Part shown: positions 22,066-32,899 of the stretch, piece after piece | How positions within the stretch are numbered: the first letter of the stretch is position 1 | How the letters are laid out: every line of letters begins with the position of its first letter | From: Poriferisphaera corsica | GTDB taxonomy: Bacteria > Planctomycetota > Phycisphaerae > Phycisphaerales > Phycisphaeraceae | Reading direction: 5' to 3' | NCBI RefSeq assembly: GCF_007747445.1 | Contig: NZ_CP036425.1 | Coordinates: 1,658,175 to 1,722,174, forward strand | Length of the DNA stretch: 64,000 bases | The notes under the pieces: generated by a model | Databases searched by the model: none | What the model was told of the DNA's origin: nothing | Seen by the model: the letters and a program-made list of their open reading frames with translations, nothing else | Made by a program: the position numbers and the translations under genes

Positions 22066-22803
22066 TTATCCGATCGCAATGGACGGAGATTTGAGGGCTA
22101 GGTGTGCGAGGGCGGCGAGGATAGCGCCGACAACAGGTGCGATGACGGGGATCCATGCGTAGCCCCAGTCTGAATCACGTTTGCCTTTGATGGGTACGAG
22201 TGCGTGAATGATACGTGGGCCAAGGTCGCGGGCGGGGTTGATGGCGTAGCCAGTGGTTCCGCCGAGGGAGAGGCCGATGGCGAGGACGAGGAGTCCGACT
22301 GGGAGTGCGGAGAGAGAGCCGATTTCATTGCCTGCAGCGGGTGCGGCAAGATAGAAGACGCCAAAGACGAGTGTGAAAGTGCCGATAACTTCAGACATGA
22401 AGTTGTTGAAGGTGCTGCGGATGGCTGGGCCTGTGCTGAAGACGGCGAGTTGTAGGTTGGGGTCTTCAGTTCGGTTGAAGTGTTGGTTGTAATGTACCCA
22501 GACAAGGAAGGCGCCAAAGGCTGCGCCGAGCATTTGCCCGATGATGTAGGTTGGGACGCTGGCCCAAGGGAAGAGGCCTGCGGAGGCGAGGCCGATGGTG
22601 ACGGCGGGGTTGATGTGAGCACCGCTGTAGCCTCCAACGGCGAATACGCCGACGAAGACGGCCATGGCCCAGCCGAAAGTGATGACGATCCAACCGGCGT
22701 TGTTGCCTTTGGTGTCTTTCAGGACGACGTTAGCGACGACCCCATCACCAAGTAGGATAAGAAGTGCGGTACCGATAAATTCTGCAATGAAGTGTGAGAG
22801 CAT
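22066..22803 (-). CDS. glpF: Glycerol uptake facilitator (aquaglyceroporin)
   Basis: Membrane channel of the MIP family that lets glycerol enter by diffusion. Six membrane helices are visible, with the two half-helix NPA motifs at residues 65-67 (GAHINPAVT) and 189-191 (GYAINPARD). The Asp after NPAR and the Gly-rich selectivity loop point to a glycerol channel, not a water-only channel. 245 residues is normal. It is the last gene of a glpK-glpD-glpF operon, 29 bases after glpD, so imported glycerol would be trapped by the kinase encoded upstream. Confidence 0.94.
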   Translation of the reverse strand: MLSHFIAEFIGTALLILLGDGVVANVVLKDTKGNNAGWIVITFGWAMAVFVGVFAVGGYSGAHINPAVTIGLASAGLFPWASVPTYIIGQMLGAAFGAFLVWVHYNQHFNRTEDPNLQLAVFSTGPAIRSTFNNFMSEVIGTFTLVFGVFYLAAPAAGNEIGSLSALPVGLLVLAIGLSLGGTTGYAINPARDLGPRIIHALVPIKGKRDSDWGYAWIPVIAPVVGAILAALAHLALKSPSIAIG

Positions 22804-22832
22804 GATGAACCTCAGTCATGTCTAATAAAGAG

Positions 22833-24398
22833 TTAGTTCGAAGGTAAATACTGATTAGCAAGTGTGGTGTAGTGATTGATTTGTTGTTCAGCCCAACTGT
22901 CGTTGTGGTTGAGTTCCCGAGCAAGTGTGTGGGCTACGAATGGAGCCATATCGATACTTGCCTTAGCGTCGAGCAGGAGGGCACGTGTACGTCTTGAAAG
23001 GAAATCTTCAACGGTGCGTGTGTGTTCGTGTTGGATGGCCCAGATGAGTTGGGCTTTTGAGATGGGCAGGCGTTGGTCGATACGCTCCGCGAGGTCAGGG
23101 TTTTGCTTTTCAAGATCGTGGATATGATGCGCATCGGAGCCGTAGTGGGCGAGGGAGCTTCGTTCGAAGAGATCTTGTGTCGAACCGTGGATTGCGAGTT
23201 CAGTAGTTTTGCAATCTTTGGTTGGCAGATCGGCGACGATGGATGCTTGATCGATCGTGTCTTGTGCCATTTTTCGGTATGTGGTCCACTTTCCGCCGGT
23301 GACTGTTAGGAGGCCTGAGCGAGAGATTGAGATAGTGTGGTCGCGTGAAATGGCTGCGGTGTTTTTGTTGTCGCTGTCGGGATTAACGAGTGGACGAATG
23401 CCTGCAAAAACAGAGAGGATGTCAGAGCGTTTGGGGTGTTTGATGAGGTACTGCGAAGCGGTTGAAAGGAGGAACTCTATTTCGTCGGGGAGGGCTTGGG
23501 GTTCTTGAGGGATATTATCGAGGGGTGTGTCGGTGGTGCCGACGAGGACTTTGTCGAGCCATGGAATGAGGAAGATGACGCGGCCGTCCGAGGTTTTGGG
23601 GACCATAATGGCTGTGTTACCAGGGAGGAATTTGCGATCAAGAACAATATGAATGCCTTGGCTAGCACTGATCATTGGTGAGGCTTTGGGGTCGTCGATG
23701 AGACGGAGTTGATCTGCGAATGGGCCTGTCGCATTGATGATTGCACGGGCTCTGATGTGGTATTGATTGTTGGTTTCGATGTCTGTTGCGGTAACAGCGT
23801 TGAGTATGTCGTCTTCCTTGTGGAGTTGATCGACATTCATGTAGTTGAGGGTTACGGCTCCGAGATCTTCAGCGGTTTGAGCGAGGTTGATTGCGAGGCG
23901 AGAGTCGTCGAATTGACCGTCGTAATAGATTGTGCCGCCGCGTAGTCCGTTTTGCTCCAGTGTGGGGATGCGCTCAAGGGTTTGAGATTGTGAGAGGTGT
24001 TTAGACTTACCAATTCCAAGGCGGCCGGCCATGAGGTCGTAGATTTTCATGCCGATGCCGTAGAAAGGTGCTTCCCACCAATCGTAATTTGGGACGATAA
24101 AGGGTAGGGGGTGAACGAGGTGTGGCGCGTTTTCGCAAAGGAGGCCTCGTTCTTTGAGTGCTTCTAGAACGAGAGAGAGATTGCCTTGCTGGAGGTAGCG
24201 GACGCCGCCATGCACCAGCTTGGTGCTGCGGCTAGATGTGCCTTGAGCGTAGTCGAGTCGCTCGAGGAGGAGGGTTTGGTAACCACGTGAGGCGGCATCG
24301 ACGGCGCAGCCGAGTCCGGTTGCGCCGCCACCGATAACGAGGATATCCCAGATTTTATCTTTGCTTGAGATTGAGCTAAGTGAACTACCGCGATCCAT
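22833..24398 (-). CDS. glpD: Aerobic glycerol-3-phosphate dehydrogenase (FAD)
   Basis: Membrane-associated flavoprotein that oxidises glycerol-3-phosphate to dihydroxyacetone phosphate and passes electrons to quinone. The FAD-binding Rossmann motif GGGATGLG is at about residues 23-30, followed by the family signature SSRSTKLVHGGVRYL. Later come GGKWTTYRKMA and a C-terminal helical domain. 521 residues is the usual length. It is the middle gene of the glycerol operon, 80 bases after glpK; that gap contains a nested hairpin (24411-24452). Confidence 0.95.
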   Translation of the reverse strand: MDRGSSLSSISSKDKIWDILVIGGGATGLGCAVDAASRGYQTLLLERLDYAQGTSSRSTKLVHGGVRYLQQGNLSLVLEALKERGLLCENAPHLVHPLPFIVPNYDWWEAPFYGIGMKIYDLMAGRLGIGKSKHLSQSQTLERIPTLEQNGLRGGTIYYDGQFDDSRLAINLAQTAEDLGAVTLNYMNVDQLHKEDDILNAVTATDIETNNQYHIRARAIINATGPFADQLRLIDDPKASPMISASQGIHIVLDRKFLPGNTAIMVPKTSDGRVIFLIPWLDKVLVGTTDTPLDNIPQEPQALPDEIEFLLSTASQYLIKHPKRSDILSVFAGIRPLVNPDSDNKNTAAISRDHTISISRSGLLTVTGGKWTTYRKMAQDTIDQASIVADLPTKDCKTTELAIHGSTQDLFERSSLAHYGSDAHHIHDLEKQNPDLAERIDQRLPISKAQLIWAIQHEHTRTVEDFLSRRTRALLLDAKASIDMAPFVAHTLARELNHNDSWAEQQINHYTTLANQYLPSN

Positions 24399-24410
24399 AG
24401 TTATCTCCGT

Positions 24411-24452
24411 GTAATGACCAACCGAGGTAACCCAACCACCGGGTTACATTAC
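24411..24452 (-). promoter_or_regulatory. Nested hairpin between glpK and glpD
   Basis: GTAACCC (24427-24433) pairs with GGGTTAC (24441-24447), and outside it GTAATG (24411-24416) can pair with CATTAC (24447-24452), sharing one base. There is no T run after it, so it is more likely an mRNA-processing or stabilising element, or an operator, than a terminator. Confidence 0.5.
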
Positions 24453-24478
24453 GTGGACTATGTGATTAAAGAGCCTGA

Positions 24479-25975
24479 TTAATCGTCGGCCCATTGTTTG
24501 GCACGATTGAGAGCTTTGAGCCAACGTTGACGTTTCTTGTTGGCGTCTTCTTCACTCATTTCTGGTTTGAATTCACGGTCGACGGCCCACTGGCTTTGGA
24601 TTTCATCGATGTCTTTCCAGAAGCCAGTGGCTAGGCCTGCTAGGTAGGCAGCGCCGAGAGCGGTTGTTTCTTGGACTTGTGGCCTGACGACGGGGATGCC
24701 GAGGATATCTGTTTGGAGTTGCATAAGCAGGTTATTGACGGTTGCGCCGCCATCAACGCGCATTTGCGGGATGGCCATTTCTGAGTCAGACTTCATGGCA
24801 TATAGGACGTCATCGACCTGGAAGCAGATTGATTCGAGTGCTGCACGGCAGATATGGTTCGCTGAGGTACCGCGTGTGATGCCGACGATGAGGCCGCGGG
24901 CGTATGGGTCCCAATGTGGTGCGCCGAGGCCTGCAAAAGCAGGAACAAGATAGACGTCACCAGAGTCTTTGACGGCTGCGGCTTTGGCTTCGATATCAGC
25001 AGAGCTTTTGATGATACCGAGCTCATCACGAAGCCATTGGACCACTGCGCCGCCGATGAAGACCGAACCTTCGAGGGCGTAGGTCGTTTTGCCGTTGATT
25101 TTCCATGCAACAGTCGTGAGGAGATTGTTTTTGGTTGTAATGGCTTGATCACCGGTATTGATAAGCATGAAGCATCCGGTGCCGTAGGTAGATTTGATCA
25201 TGCCGGGTTCGATGCACATCTGACCGAAGAGGGCGGCTTGCTGATCGCCAGCGATCCCAGCAATAGGGATTTGTGAGCCGAGGTTGTTTCCGGACGTGGT
25301 GCCGTAGATTTCTGAGGATTCTTTTACGACAGGAAGTACTGAAGCAGGGATGTTGAGGATGTCGAGTAATTCCTGATCCCATTCGCCGGTGTGGATATTG
25401 AATAGCAGTGTGCGTGATGCGTTGGTTGGGTCGGTGATGTGCAGATCACCGCCGGTGAGATTCCAGATAAGCCAAGAGTCGACAGTACCGAAAGCGAGGT
25501 CGCCAGCTTCAGCGAGTTCGCGTGCGCCTTTGACGTTATCAAGTATCCAAGTAATTTTTGTACCAGAAAAATAAGGGTCTAAGCGAAGTCCCGTCTTAGC
25601 AGTAAAGGTTTCTTCATGCCCATTACTAACAAGGTTTTGGCAGAATTCAGCAGTTCGTCGATCTTGCCAAACGATTGCATTATGAATTGGTTTTCCGGTT
25701 TTCCGGTTCCACAAGACAGTGGTTTCACGTTGGTTTGTGATGCCGATTGAATCGATGTCTTTTGTTGTGAGTTGTGCTCTTGCGATTGCTTCTGAGGCAA
25801 CGCTGACTTGTGAAGACCAGATTTCATCGGCATCGTGTTCGACCCAGCCAGCTTTGGGGTAGTGTTGGGCGAATTCTTTTTGAGCGACCGAGTGTATTTT
25901 GCCTTGGTGGTCGAAAAGGATCGCTCTGGAGCTGGTGGTGCCTTGATCGAGTGCGATAATAAACTTGTTACTCAT
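24479..25975 (-). CDS. glpK: Glycerol kinase
   Basis: Phosphorylates glycerol to glycerol-3-phosphate with ATP, the committed step of glycerol use. It belongs to the FGGY kinase family: N-terminal DQGTTSSR (residues 10-17), [10 protein letters not shown], the [11 protein letters not shown] adenine-region motif and the C-terminal [13 protein letters not shown] segment. The ATG at 25975 has AAGGAC upstream and yields 498 residues, the standard size; an in-frame start at 25999 would add eight residues unlike the family. First gene of the glp operon and divergent from an IclR-type regulator. Confidence 0.96.
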   Translation of the reverse strand: MSNKFIIALDQGTTSSRAILFDHQGKIHSVAQKEFAQHYPKAGWVEHDADEIWSSQVSVASEAIARAQLTTKDIDSIGITNQRETTVLWNRKTGKPIHNAIVWQDRRTAEFCQNLVSNGHEETFTAKTGLRLDPYFSGTKITWILDNVKGARELAEAGDLAFGTVDSWLIWNLTGGDLHITDPTNASRTLLFNIHTGEWDQELLDILNIPASVLPVVKESSEIYGTTSGNNLGSQIPIAGIAGDQQAALFGQMCIEPGMIKSTYGTGCFMLINTGDQAITTKNNLLTTVAWKINGKTTYALEGSVFIGGAVVQWLRDELGIIKSSADIEAKAAAVKDSGDVYLVPAFAGLGAPHWDPYARGLIVGITRGTSANHICRAALESICFQVDDVLYAMKSDSEMAIPQMRVDGGATVNNLLMQLQTDILGIPVVRPQVQETTALGAAYLAGLATGFWKDIDEIQSQWAVDREFKPEMSEEDANKKRQRWLKALNRAKQWADD

Positions 25976-26251
25976 GGGGTGTTGTCCTTTGCATGCCACA
26001 ACTGCGTCTTAGGCTCGAATGTGGAGGCGATAAAAAATGGGGGTACAACGAATATGCGAATTGGACAGTAAAAAAGAAAATATAGAACTACATTAAACAT
26101 ATTTGTGCTCGGTATTTTATCGAGCGCTTTTTGGAAAGGGAACCAAAAAAATACGATTTGGTCGTAAGATTTTATGTTGTTCTGGTGTGATATTACGTAA
26201 GACACGTTGCTTGCCTTGCGTGTCGCAGTGCGGTACTGTAAATTCAACGCA
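25976..26251. promoter_or_regulatory. Divergent promoter region of glpK and the IclR regulator
   Basis: A 276-base spacer between oppositely directed genes. It contains a perfect TTACGTAA palindrome (26193-26200) and two CGTAAGA copies (near 26163 and 26196) 30-90 bases before the IclR start, candidates for the regulator's own binding site. Core promoter boxes were not clear. Confidence 0.4.
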
Positions 26252-27004
26252 ATGGAATCTGGAGTAGCAGTCAAATTATTTAAGATTATTGAATCACTAG
26301 GTGCGGCTGGAGAGCCTATCGGCTTAGCTCCTCTGGCAGCGAGAGTTGCGCTTACAAAATCTACGGTACACCGTATTTTGAGTGATTTAGTCGCCTTGGG
26401 CTATGTCGAACGCGTACGCCCGGGTGTATATACATTGACCAATAAGCTACAGCGGGTGATTACCGGTAAGGATGATCAGCGGCTAATGAATTGCGCGGAG
26501 CCGCTTTTATGGGAGCTGCATGCTGAGACGGATGAGACCGTGAATCTGGGCGTTTTGAGTGAGGATCGCGTGATTTATCTGAAGGTTATCGAGTCTGCAC
26601 AACCGCTACGTCGTGTGGCGGAAGTAAATTCGACAGACCCATTTTATAATACTGCGTTGGGTCGGGGGATTGTGTCGCAATTGCCGATGGAGGAGCGTGA
26701 GGCGATCGTGCAGCGTGCAAATCTTGTGCCACGGACAGATAAGACGGTGGCTGACAAGCAGCGATTACGTGAGATATTGGATGCTGCGAGGCGTGATGGT
26801 TTTGCGTATGAGCAGGACGAAAGTGACATGGGGGTGACATGCTTGGGCGTTCCCGTGTTCGAAAATAATCGTGTGGTCGCGGCGATGAGTGTGAGTGTGC
26901 CAACGGTGCGTATGGATGACAAGAGGTATGCGATTATTGTCGATTTGCTTAAATCTGCTGCGACAAGACTGTCGGACATGCTTAGCATGAAGACGCATGG
27001 TTAG
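26252..27004 (+). CDS. IclR-family transcriptional regulator, probably of the glycerol operon
   Basis: Regulator with the two-domain IclR plan. An N-terminal winged helix (GLAPLAARVALTKSTVHRIL, about residues 24-43) precedes a GAF-like effector domain containing VNLGVLSEDRVIYLKVIES and DESDMGVTCLGVPVF. I prefer the ATG at 26252 (250 residues); the frame is open to a TTG at 26207. Divergent placement next to glpK suggests that it controls glycerol genes in response to glycerol or glycerol-3-phosphate, in place of the DeoR-type GlpR of enterobacteria. That is context inference; no binding evidence is visible. Confidence 0.88.
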   Translation: MESGVAVKLFKIIESLGAAGEPIGLAPLAARVALTKSTVHRILSDLVALGYVERVRPGVYTLTNKLQRVITGKDDQRLMNCAEPLLWELHAETDETVNLGVLSEDRVIYLKVIESAQPLRRVAEVNSTDPFYNTALGRGIVSQLPMEEREAIVQRANLVPRTDKTVADKQRLREILDAARRDGFAYEQDESDMGVTCLGVPVFENNRVVAAMSVSVPTVRMDDKRYAIIVDLLKSAATRLSDMLSMKTHG

Positions 27005-27235
27005 GGTTAGCTCATTCGGTTGGTAGAAAACGATCGAGCTATAGGAATACGCTTAATTTGAGCGGGTGTTTATTCATCATGTTTGAATTAGTTGTTGTCT
27101 GTTTTGTGTATTAATGAACAACAGGGAGGGTCGAGTTGGCGTTATTGGGTGTTGTGGTTATTCTTAAGTTATTGTTTTGGATGAGGGGGCTGATAGCCGC
27201 GAATGCTTGTGTGTTTAATTGGGAAGAGATAAAAG

Positions 27236-28240
27236 ATGAATCAGCCGATCTGGGTGACAGGGCGCGTGCCAAATGGGTACTGGAGTACACGTTCAAATCG
27301 TGCGCAATATATGAAATGGCTGGGCAAGAAGCTTCGGGTGCGCAGCAATAAACAATGGTATAAGTTATCGCGTAAGCATTTTCAGGATAACTATGGCGGT
27401 GGGTTATTGGCGACGATATATAAGGATTCGCCGTTAGCTGCACTTCAGGATTACATGCCACGAGAGAAGTGGATTCCTTGGATGTTTAGCCGGACACCGC
27501 AGGCTTATTGGCGTAATCCGAAAAACCGTAGAGCCTATATGAAGTGGTTGGGCAAGGAATTGGGGTATACGAAAATGAGTGACTGGTATGCGCTTAGCCA
27601 GCAAGATTTTCGTGATCATGGGGGAAATGGATTGTTGGCGAATTACTATCGAAATTCGCCTGTTGATGCGGTTCGTGAGTATATGCCAACGCGGAATTGG
27701 AATGAATGGCAATTCCACGCGACGCCACAGCGTTTTTGGCAAGTTAAGCGCAATCGTGCACGGTATATGGAATGGTTGGGTAAGCAGCTAAAGATTCGCA
27801 AGCCAGAGGATTGGTATCGCGTGACACGTAAAGATTTTTACGATCACGATGGTGCGGTGTTTTTGAAGAATTTTCGGGATAGCTCGCCTCAAGAGGCGCT
27901 GAGGGAATCCTTGCCAAAATATCAGTGGAAGCCGTGGCTGTTCACGCGTGTCCCGAATGGCTACTGGAAGTCACCGAAGAACCGTGTTGCCTATGTGAAG
28001 TGGCTGGGGAAGATGTTGGGATGTACGAAAAATGCGGATTGGTATGTTCTGACTCGTGAGGATGTTAAGGCATCGGGTGGTGGGGCCATGTTGAGTATGT
28101 ATTACAACAACTCAGTATTGAGCATGTTAAAGGCGGCCTATCCGAAAGCGAAATGGGATACGAGTCGTTTTAATGCTTCGCTGCCTTCAAAATCCGGTAA
28201 GTTGTGGAAAAAACTAATACGCGGTCAGCGTAAAGGTTGA
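27236..28240 (+). CDS. Unnamed protein of four 76-residue W-rich tandem repeats
   Basis: I cannot name this family. The protein has no signal peptide or membrane segment and consists of four units of exactly 76 residues (about 9-84, 85-160, 161-236, 237-312) followed by a basic tail ending RGQRKG. Each unit follows the same order: a YW or FW pair, NR, YMxWLGKxL, a tryptophan-tyrosine pair (WY), a DF-like acidic turn, GG, SP, a proline, and W-x-x-W-x-F at the end. Charged and aromatic residues are conserved between units, while loop residues differ. The ATG at 27236 has GGGAAGAG seven bases upstream. The high Arg/Lys content and basic tail would suit binding of nucleic acid or an acidic polymer, but this is a guess. 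Confidence 0.8.
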   Translation: MNQPIWVTGRVPNGYWSTRSNRAQYMKWLGKKLRVRSNKQWYKLSRKHFQDNYGGGLLATIYKDSPLAALQDYMPREKWIPWMFSRTPQAYWRNPKNRRAYMKWLGKELGYTKMSDWYALSQQDFRDHGGNGLLANYYRNSPVDAVREYMPTRNWNEWQFHATPQRFWQVKRNRARYMEWLGKQLKIRKPEDWYRVTRKDFYDHDGAVFLKNFRDSSPQEALRESLPKYQWKPWLFTRVPNGYWKSPKNRVAYVKWLGKMLGCTKNADWYVLTREDVKASGGGAMLSMYYNNSVLSMLKAAYPKAKWDTSRFNASLPSKSGKLWKKLIRGQRKG

Positions 28241-28373
28241 TAAGATTTTTGTTAGCTATTTGATAGGCTGTAAATATTTTTATCTTTGAGTCTCAGAATG
28301 GATTGCTAGGCAGAAGTTCCATCGATAAAATCCTCGATCTCATAGGCAGTGCGTGTCTTTGAGTGTGGTGTTA

Positions 28374-28400
28374 GGCTGTTGCGAGGCAATCAGCCTTTTA
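28374..28400 (+). terminator. Probable terminator after the W-rich repeat gene
   Basis: GGCTGTTGC (28374-28382) pairs with GCAATCAGCC (one bulged T) around GAG, followed by TTTTATC. It lies 134 bases past the stop, so it could also belong to the spe leader. Confidence 0.5.
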
Positions 28401-28564
28401 TCATGGCTCGGTTTGAGAACTGATGGGGTTTTAGCGACGTAGCGTGGTTATCGAAGTCAGTTAGCCGATTTTATTAGTTTCAAGTGGAAGGAATTCTGTG
28501 GACGTAAAGCTCAGGATCGATCCTGGTTGACGTTTATATTCACCTTTTGCTGAAGGAGGTTGCG
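28401..28564 (+). promoter_or_regulatory. Leader of the speD-speE operon
   Basis: Non-coding region holding the operon promoter. It contains a perfect 14-base palindrome CAGGATCGATCCTG (28512-28525) 40 bases before the speD ribosome site AAGGAGG (28553-28559). It does not match a riboswitch class I know. Confidence 0.4.
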
Positions 28565-29038
28565 TTGGTATACCCCCCCATTCCCTCTCCCATATCTTCT
28601 GCTTTGTCTTCCGAAGTTACTTCTATCGTTTCGGAGCACATGGTTCCGCCTGTAGGAATACACTGTATTTTAGAACTCCGAGGTTGTTGTTCGGGGTTGC
28701 TTGATAGTGAGCCATATATTCGTGAATCGTTAGAACAAGCGTCGCGTGAAGGGATGTCAACCTTATTGAAGATTGACAGCCAAAAGTTTGAGCCTCAGGG
28801 GGTGACGGCTTTCGCGATCTTGGCAGAATCACACATATCAATTCATACATGGCCAGAATTGGGTTATGCGGCGATCGATGTTTTTACATGTGGTGAGACG
28901 GCGCGGCCGCGATTGGCTTGCGAGTTTTTAGCACGGGCATTGAAAGCTGAAAGCTATAGTTTACATGAAGTTGAGCGAGGTATGCTTGCAGCGGGGCAGG
29001 TTACTGAAGCAGAAATGTTGAGCGATGAGACAGCGTAG
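28565..29038 (+). CDS. speD: S-adenosylmethionine decarboxylase proenzyme
   Basis: Pyruvoyl enzyme that makes decarboxylated S-adenosylmethionine, the aminopropyl donor for polyamines. The self-cleavage site is AILAESHISIHTWPE, between Glu88 and Ser89; Ser89 becomes the pyruvoyl group. The catalytic FTCGE segment follows. A strong AAGGAGG (28553-28559) sits five bases before the TTG at 28565, giving 157 residues. The alternative ATG at 28640 would start MVPPVGIHC, which aligns with the usual start of bacterial SpeD (about 130 residues), so the first 25 residues are uncertain. The aminopropyltransferase gene follows after 67 bases. Confidence 0.93.
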   Translation: MVYPPIPSPISSALSSEVTSIVSEHMVPPVGIHCILELRGCCSGLLDSEPYIRESLEQASREGMSTLLKIDSQKFEPQGVTAFAILAESHISIHTWPELGYAAIDVFTCGETARPRLACEFLARALKAESYSLHEVERGMLAAGQVTEAEMLSDETA

Positions 29039-29105
29039 GGAAGGCGGATTTACGGGGTGATTGTTGTTGGTTGAAGATTAATTGATAGCGTTAAAGGAGC
29101 ATGCA

Positions 29106-30053
29106 ATGCCAGGCTCAAGAGTAAATGCGGATGTTTGGGTGAATGAGTACATCTCGGAATATGATGTGCGACAGTTTGGTGTGGATGAGATTTTGTATGC
29201 GGCGAAGACGCAATATCAAAACGTTCAGATTGTGCGCTCGGGACAAGATCGGTTGGCATTGGTGTTGGATGGTAAATGGCAGTCTGATACGACAGATGAA
29301 TTTATGTATCACGAACCTTTGGTACATGTCGCGTGCGTGAATCATGGGACGCCCAAAAAGGTGCTCGTATTGGGTGGTGGTGAAGGCGCTACAGTGCGTG
29401 AGGTGTTGAAATGGAAAGATATTGAGAAGGTTGTCATGGTGGATATTGATGGGGAGGTTGTGGATGCTTGCATAAAGCATCTTGAGCCCATGCATCAAGG
29501 CTGCTTTGATGATCCAAGAATGGAATTGGTTATAGGTGATGCTCTAAATTATTTAGATGATTCAGAAAATGAATGGGATATTATTATCTCAGATTTATCT
29601 GATCCGATTGAAGAGGGGCCGTCTTTTCCATTGTTTACAAAAGAATATTTTGAGAAATGCAGACGAGCGATGAAGGCTGACGGGGTACTTGTCGTTCAGG
29701 CAGGGCCAGTTTCGCCTACGGAAGTGGTGTGTCATGCTCGGCTGCATAATACAATTGCGGCAGTGTTTGAAAGTACAGCATCTTACTCGACACAGACCAC
29801 ATCCTATGGTGCGCCATGGAGTTACGTTCTTGGATCGGCAAAACAAATGGATAGATTACCGAACCCTGAGCGAGTAGATTCTTTGTTGTCAGAGCGGACA
29901 ACGGGTGAATTTAGGATGTTTGATGGCGTTGCATGTTTAGGTTTGATGGGGATTGGCAAGCATATTCGCCATGCAATCGAGACGGAAACGACCATTTATA
30001 CGCAGTCAGATCCTCGAAAATTCTTTGGAACAGGTGTGGCAAGTCAATCATGA
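29106..30053 (+). CDS. speE: Polyamine aminopropyltransferase (spermidine/thermospermine synthase-like)
   Basis: Transfers an aminopropyl group from decarboxylated S-adenosylmethionine to a polyamine. The nucleotide-binding motif is VLVLGGGEGATVREVLKW, followed by an acidic MVDIDGEVVD strand end. The catalytic loop reads SDLSDPIEEGP, where spermidine synthases usually have DSTDPxGP. That loop and the following LFTKEYF resemble the thermospermine synthase (ACL5) branch, so the product may be thermospermine or another longer polyamine. The ATG at 29106 has AAAGGAG six bases upstream; 315 residues is slightly longer than typical SpeE. It forms an operon with speD. Confidence 0.9.
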   Translation: MPGSRVNADVWVNEYISEYDVRQFGVDEILYAAKTQYQNVQIVRSGQDRLALVLDGKWQSDTTDEFMYHEPLVHVACVNHGTPKKVLVLGGGEGATVREVLKWKDIEKVVMVDIDGEVVDACIKHLEPMHQGCFDDPRMELVIGDALNYLDDSENEWDIIISDLSDPIEEGPSFPLFTKEYFEKCRRAMKADGVLVVQAGPVSPTEVVCHARLHNTIAAVFESTASYSTQTTSYGAPWSYVLGSAKQMDRLPNPERVDSLLSERTTGEFRMFDGVACLGLMGIGKHIRHAIETETTIYTQSDPRKFFGTGVASQS

Positions 30054-30064
30054 CAAGATATTCA

Positions 30065-30096
30065 AAAAGCCTTCAACTGTGTTGAGGGCTTTTTTG
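30065..30096 (+). terminator. Rho-independent terminator of the spe operon
   Basis: AAAAGCCTTCAAC pairs with GTTGAGGGCTTTT (one G-T pair) around TGT, then a T run, starting 12 bases after the speE stop. Confidence 0.9.
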
Positions 30097-30151
30097 TGTA
30101 ACTCTATGCAAAATAACCCTTTTCCACTGTCATGTGTTTGTGATTTAACCC

Positions 30152-30180
30152 TTGACCGAAAGGGGATTTGGGGTTCTAAT
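30152..30180 (+). promoter_or_regulatory. Sigma-70-type promoter of the pilus operon
   Basis: TTGACC (30152-30157), a 17-base spacer and TCTAAT (30175-30180). The predicted start near 30187 leaves an untranslated leader of about 310 bases before the likely pilM ATG. Confidence 0.6.
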
Positions 30181-30499
30181 AGGGACTGCTTTGCCGGTGT
30201 TATTCAGGCTTTGCGCTATTCATCGCCGTGTCATAGACATGTGATGATGAATTGATTGTAAAGACTTAGCCTCATCCTGACCCAATCCTCCTAGCCGGAA
30301 GATCTTCAAGATGTAGCGAAGACATCGAAGTGATCAAAGTACAGGCCCTCCAGCTTTGACACTTCAAGTAGACCTGGCAACAGGCTGCTGGCAAGTAAAC
30401 TGGAACATAAAGCGATCCGATGCGTCAGATGAAACAAGTCCGGACAGTGACGTAGCGGTTATTGAAAACATTCTGTACGCACAGCTACAGGAGATTGGC
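30181..30499 (+). other. Long leader of the pilM-like operon
   Basis: About 320 bases between the predicted promoter and the ATG at 30500. A TTG-started in-frame extension covers 30356-30499, but it has no ribosome site and does not resemble PilM. A GAAGATCTTC palindrome lies near 30298-30307. No known RNA element was recognised. Confidence 0.4.

Positions 30500-32895
<2,396 letters not shown>

Positions 32896-32899
<4 letters not shown>

Noticed and set aside
27136-27351. 71-codon frame with a hydrophobic start before the W-rich repeat gene
   Set aside because: It overlaps the repeat gene by over 100 bases in another frame and has no ribosome site; judged a shadow.
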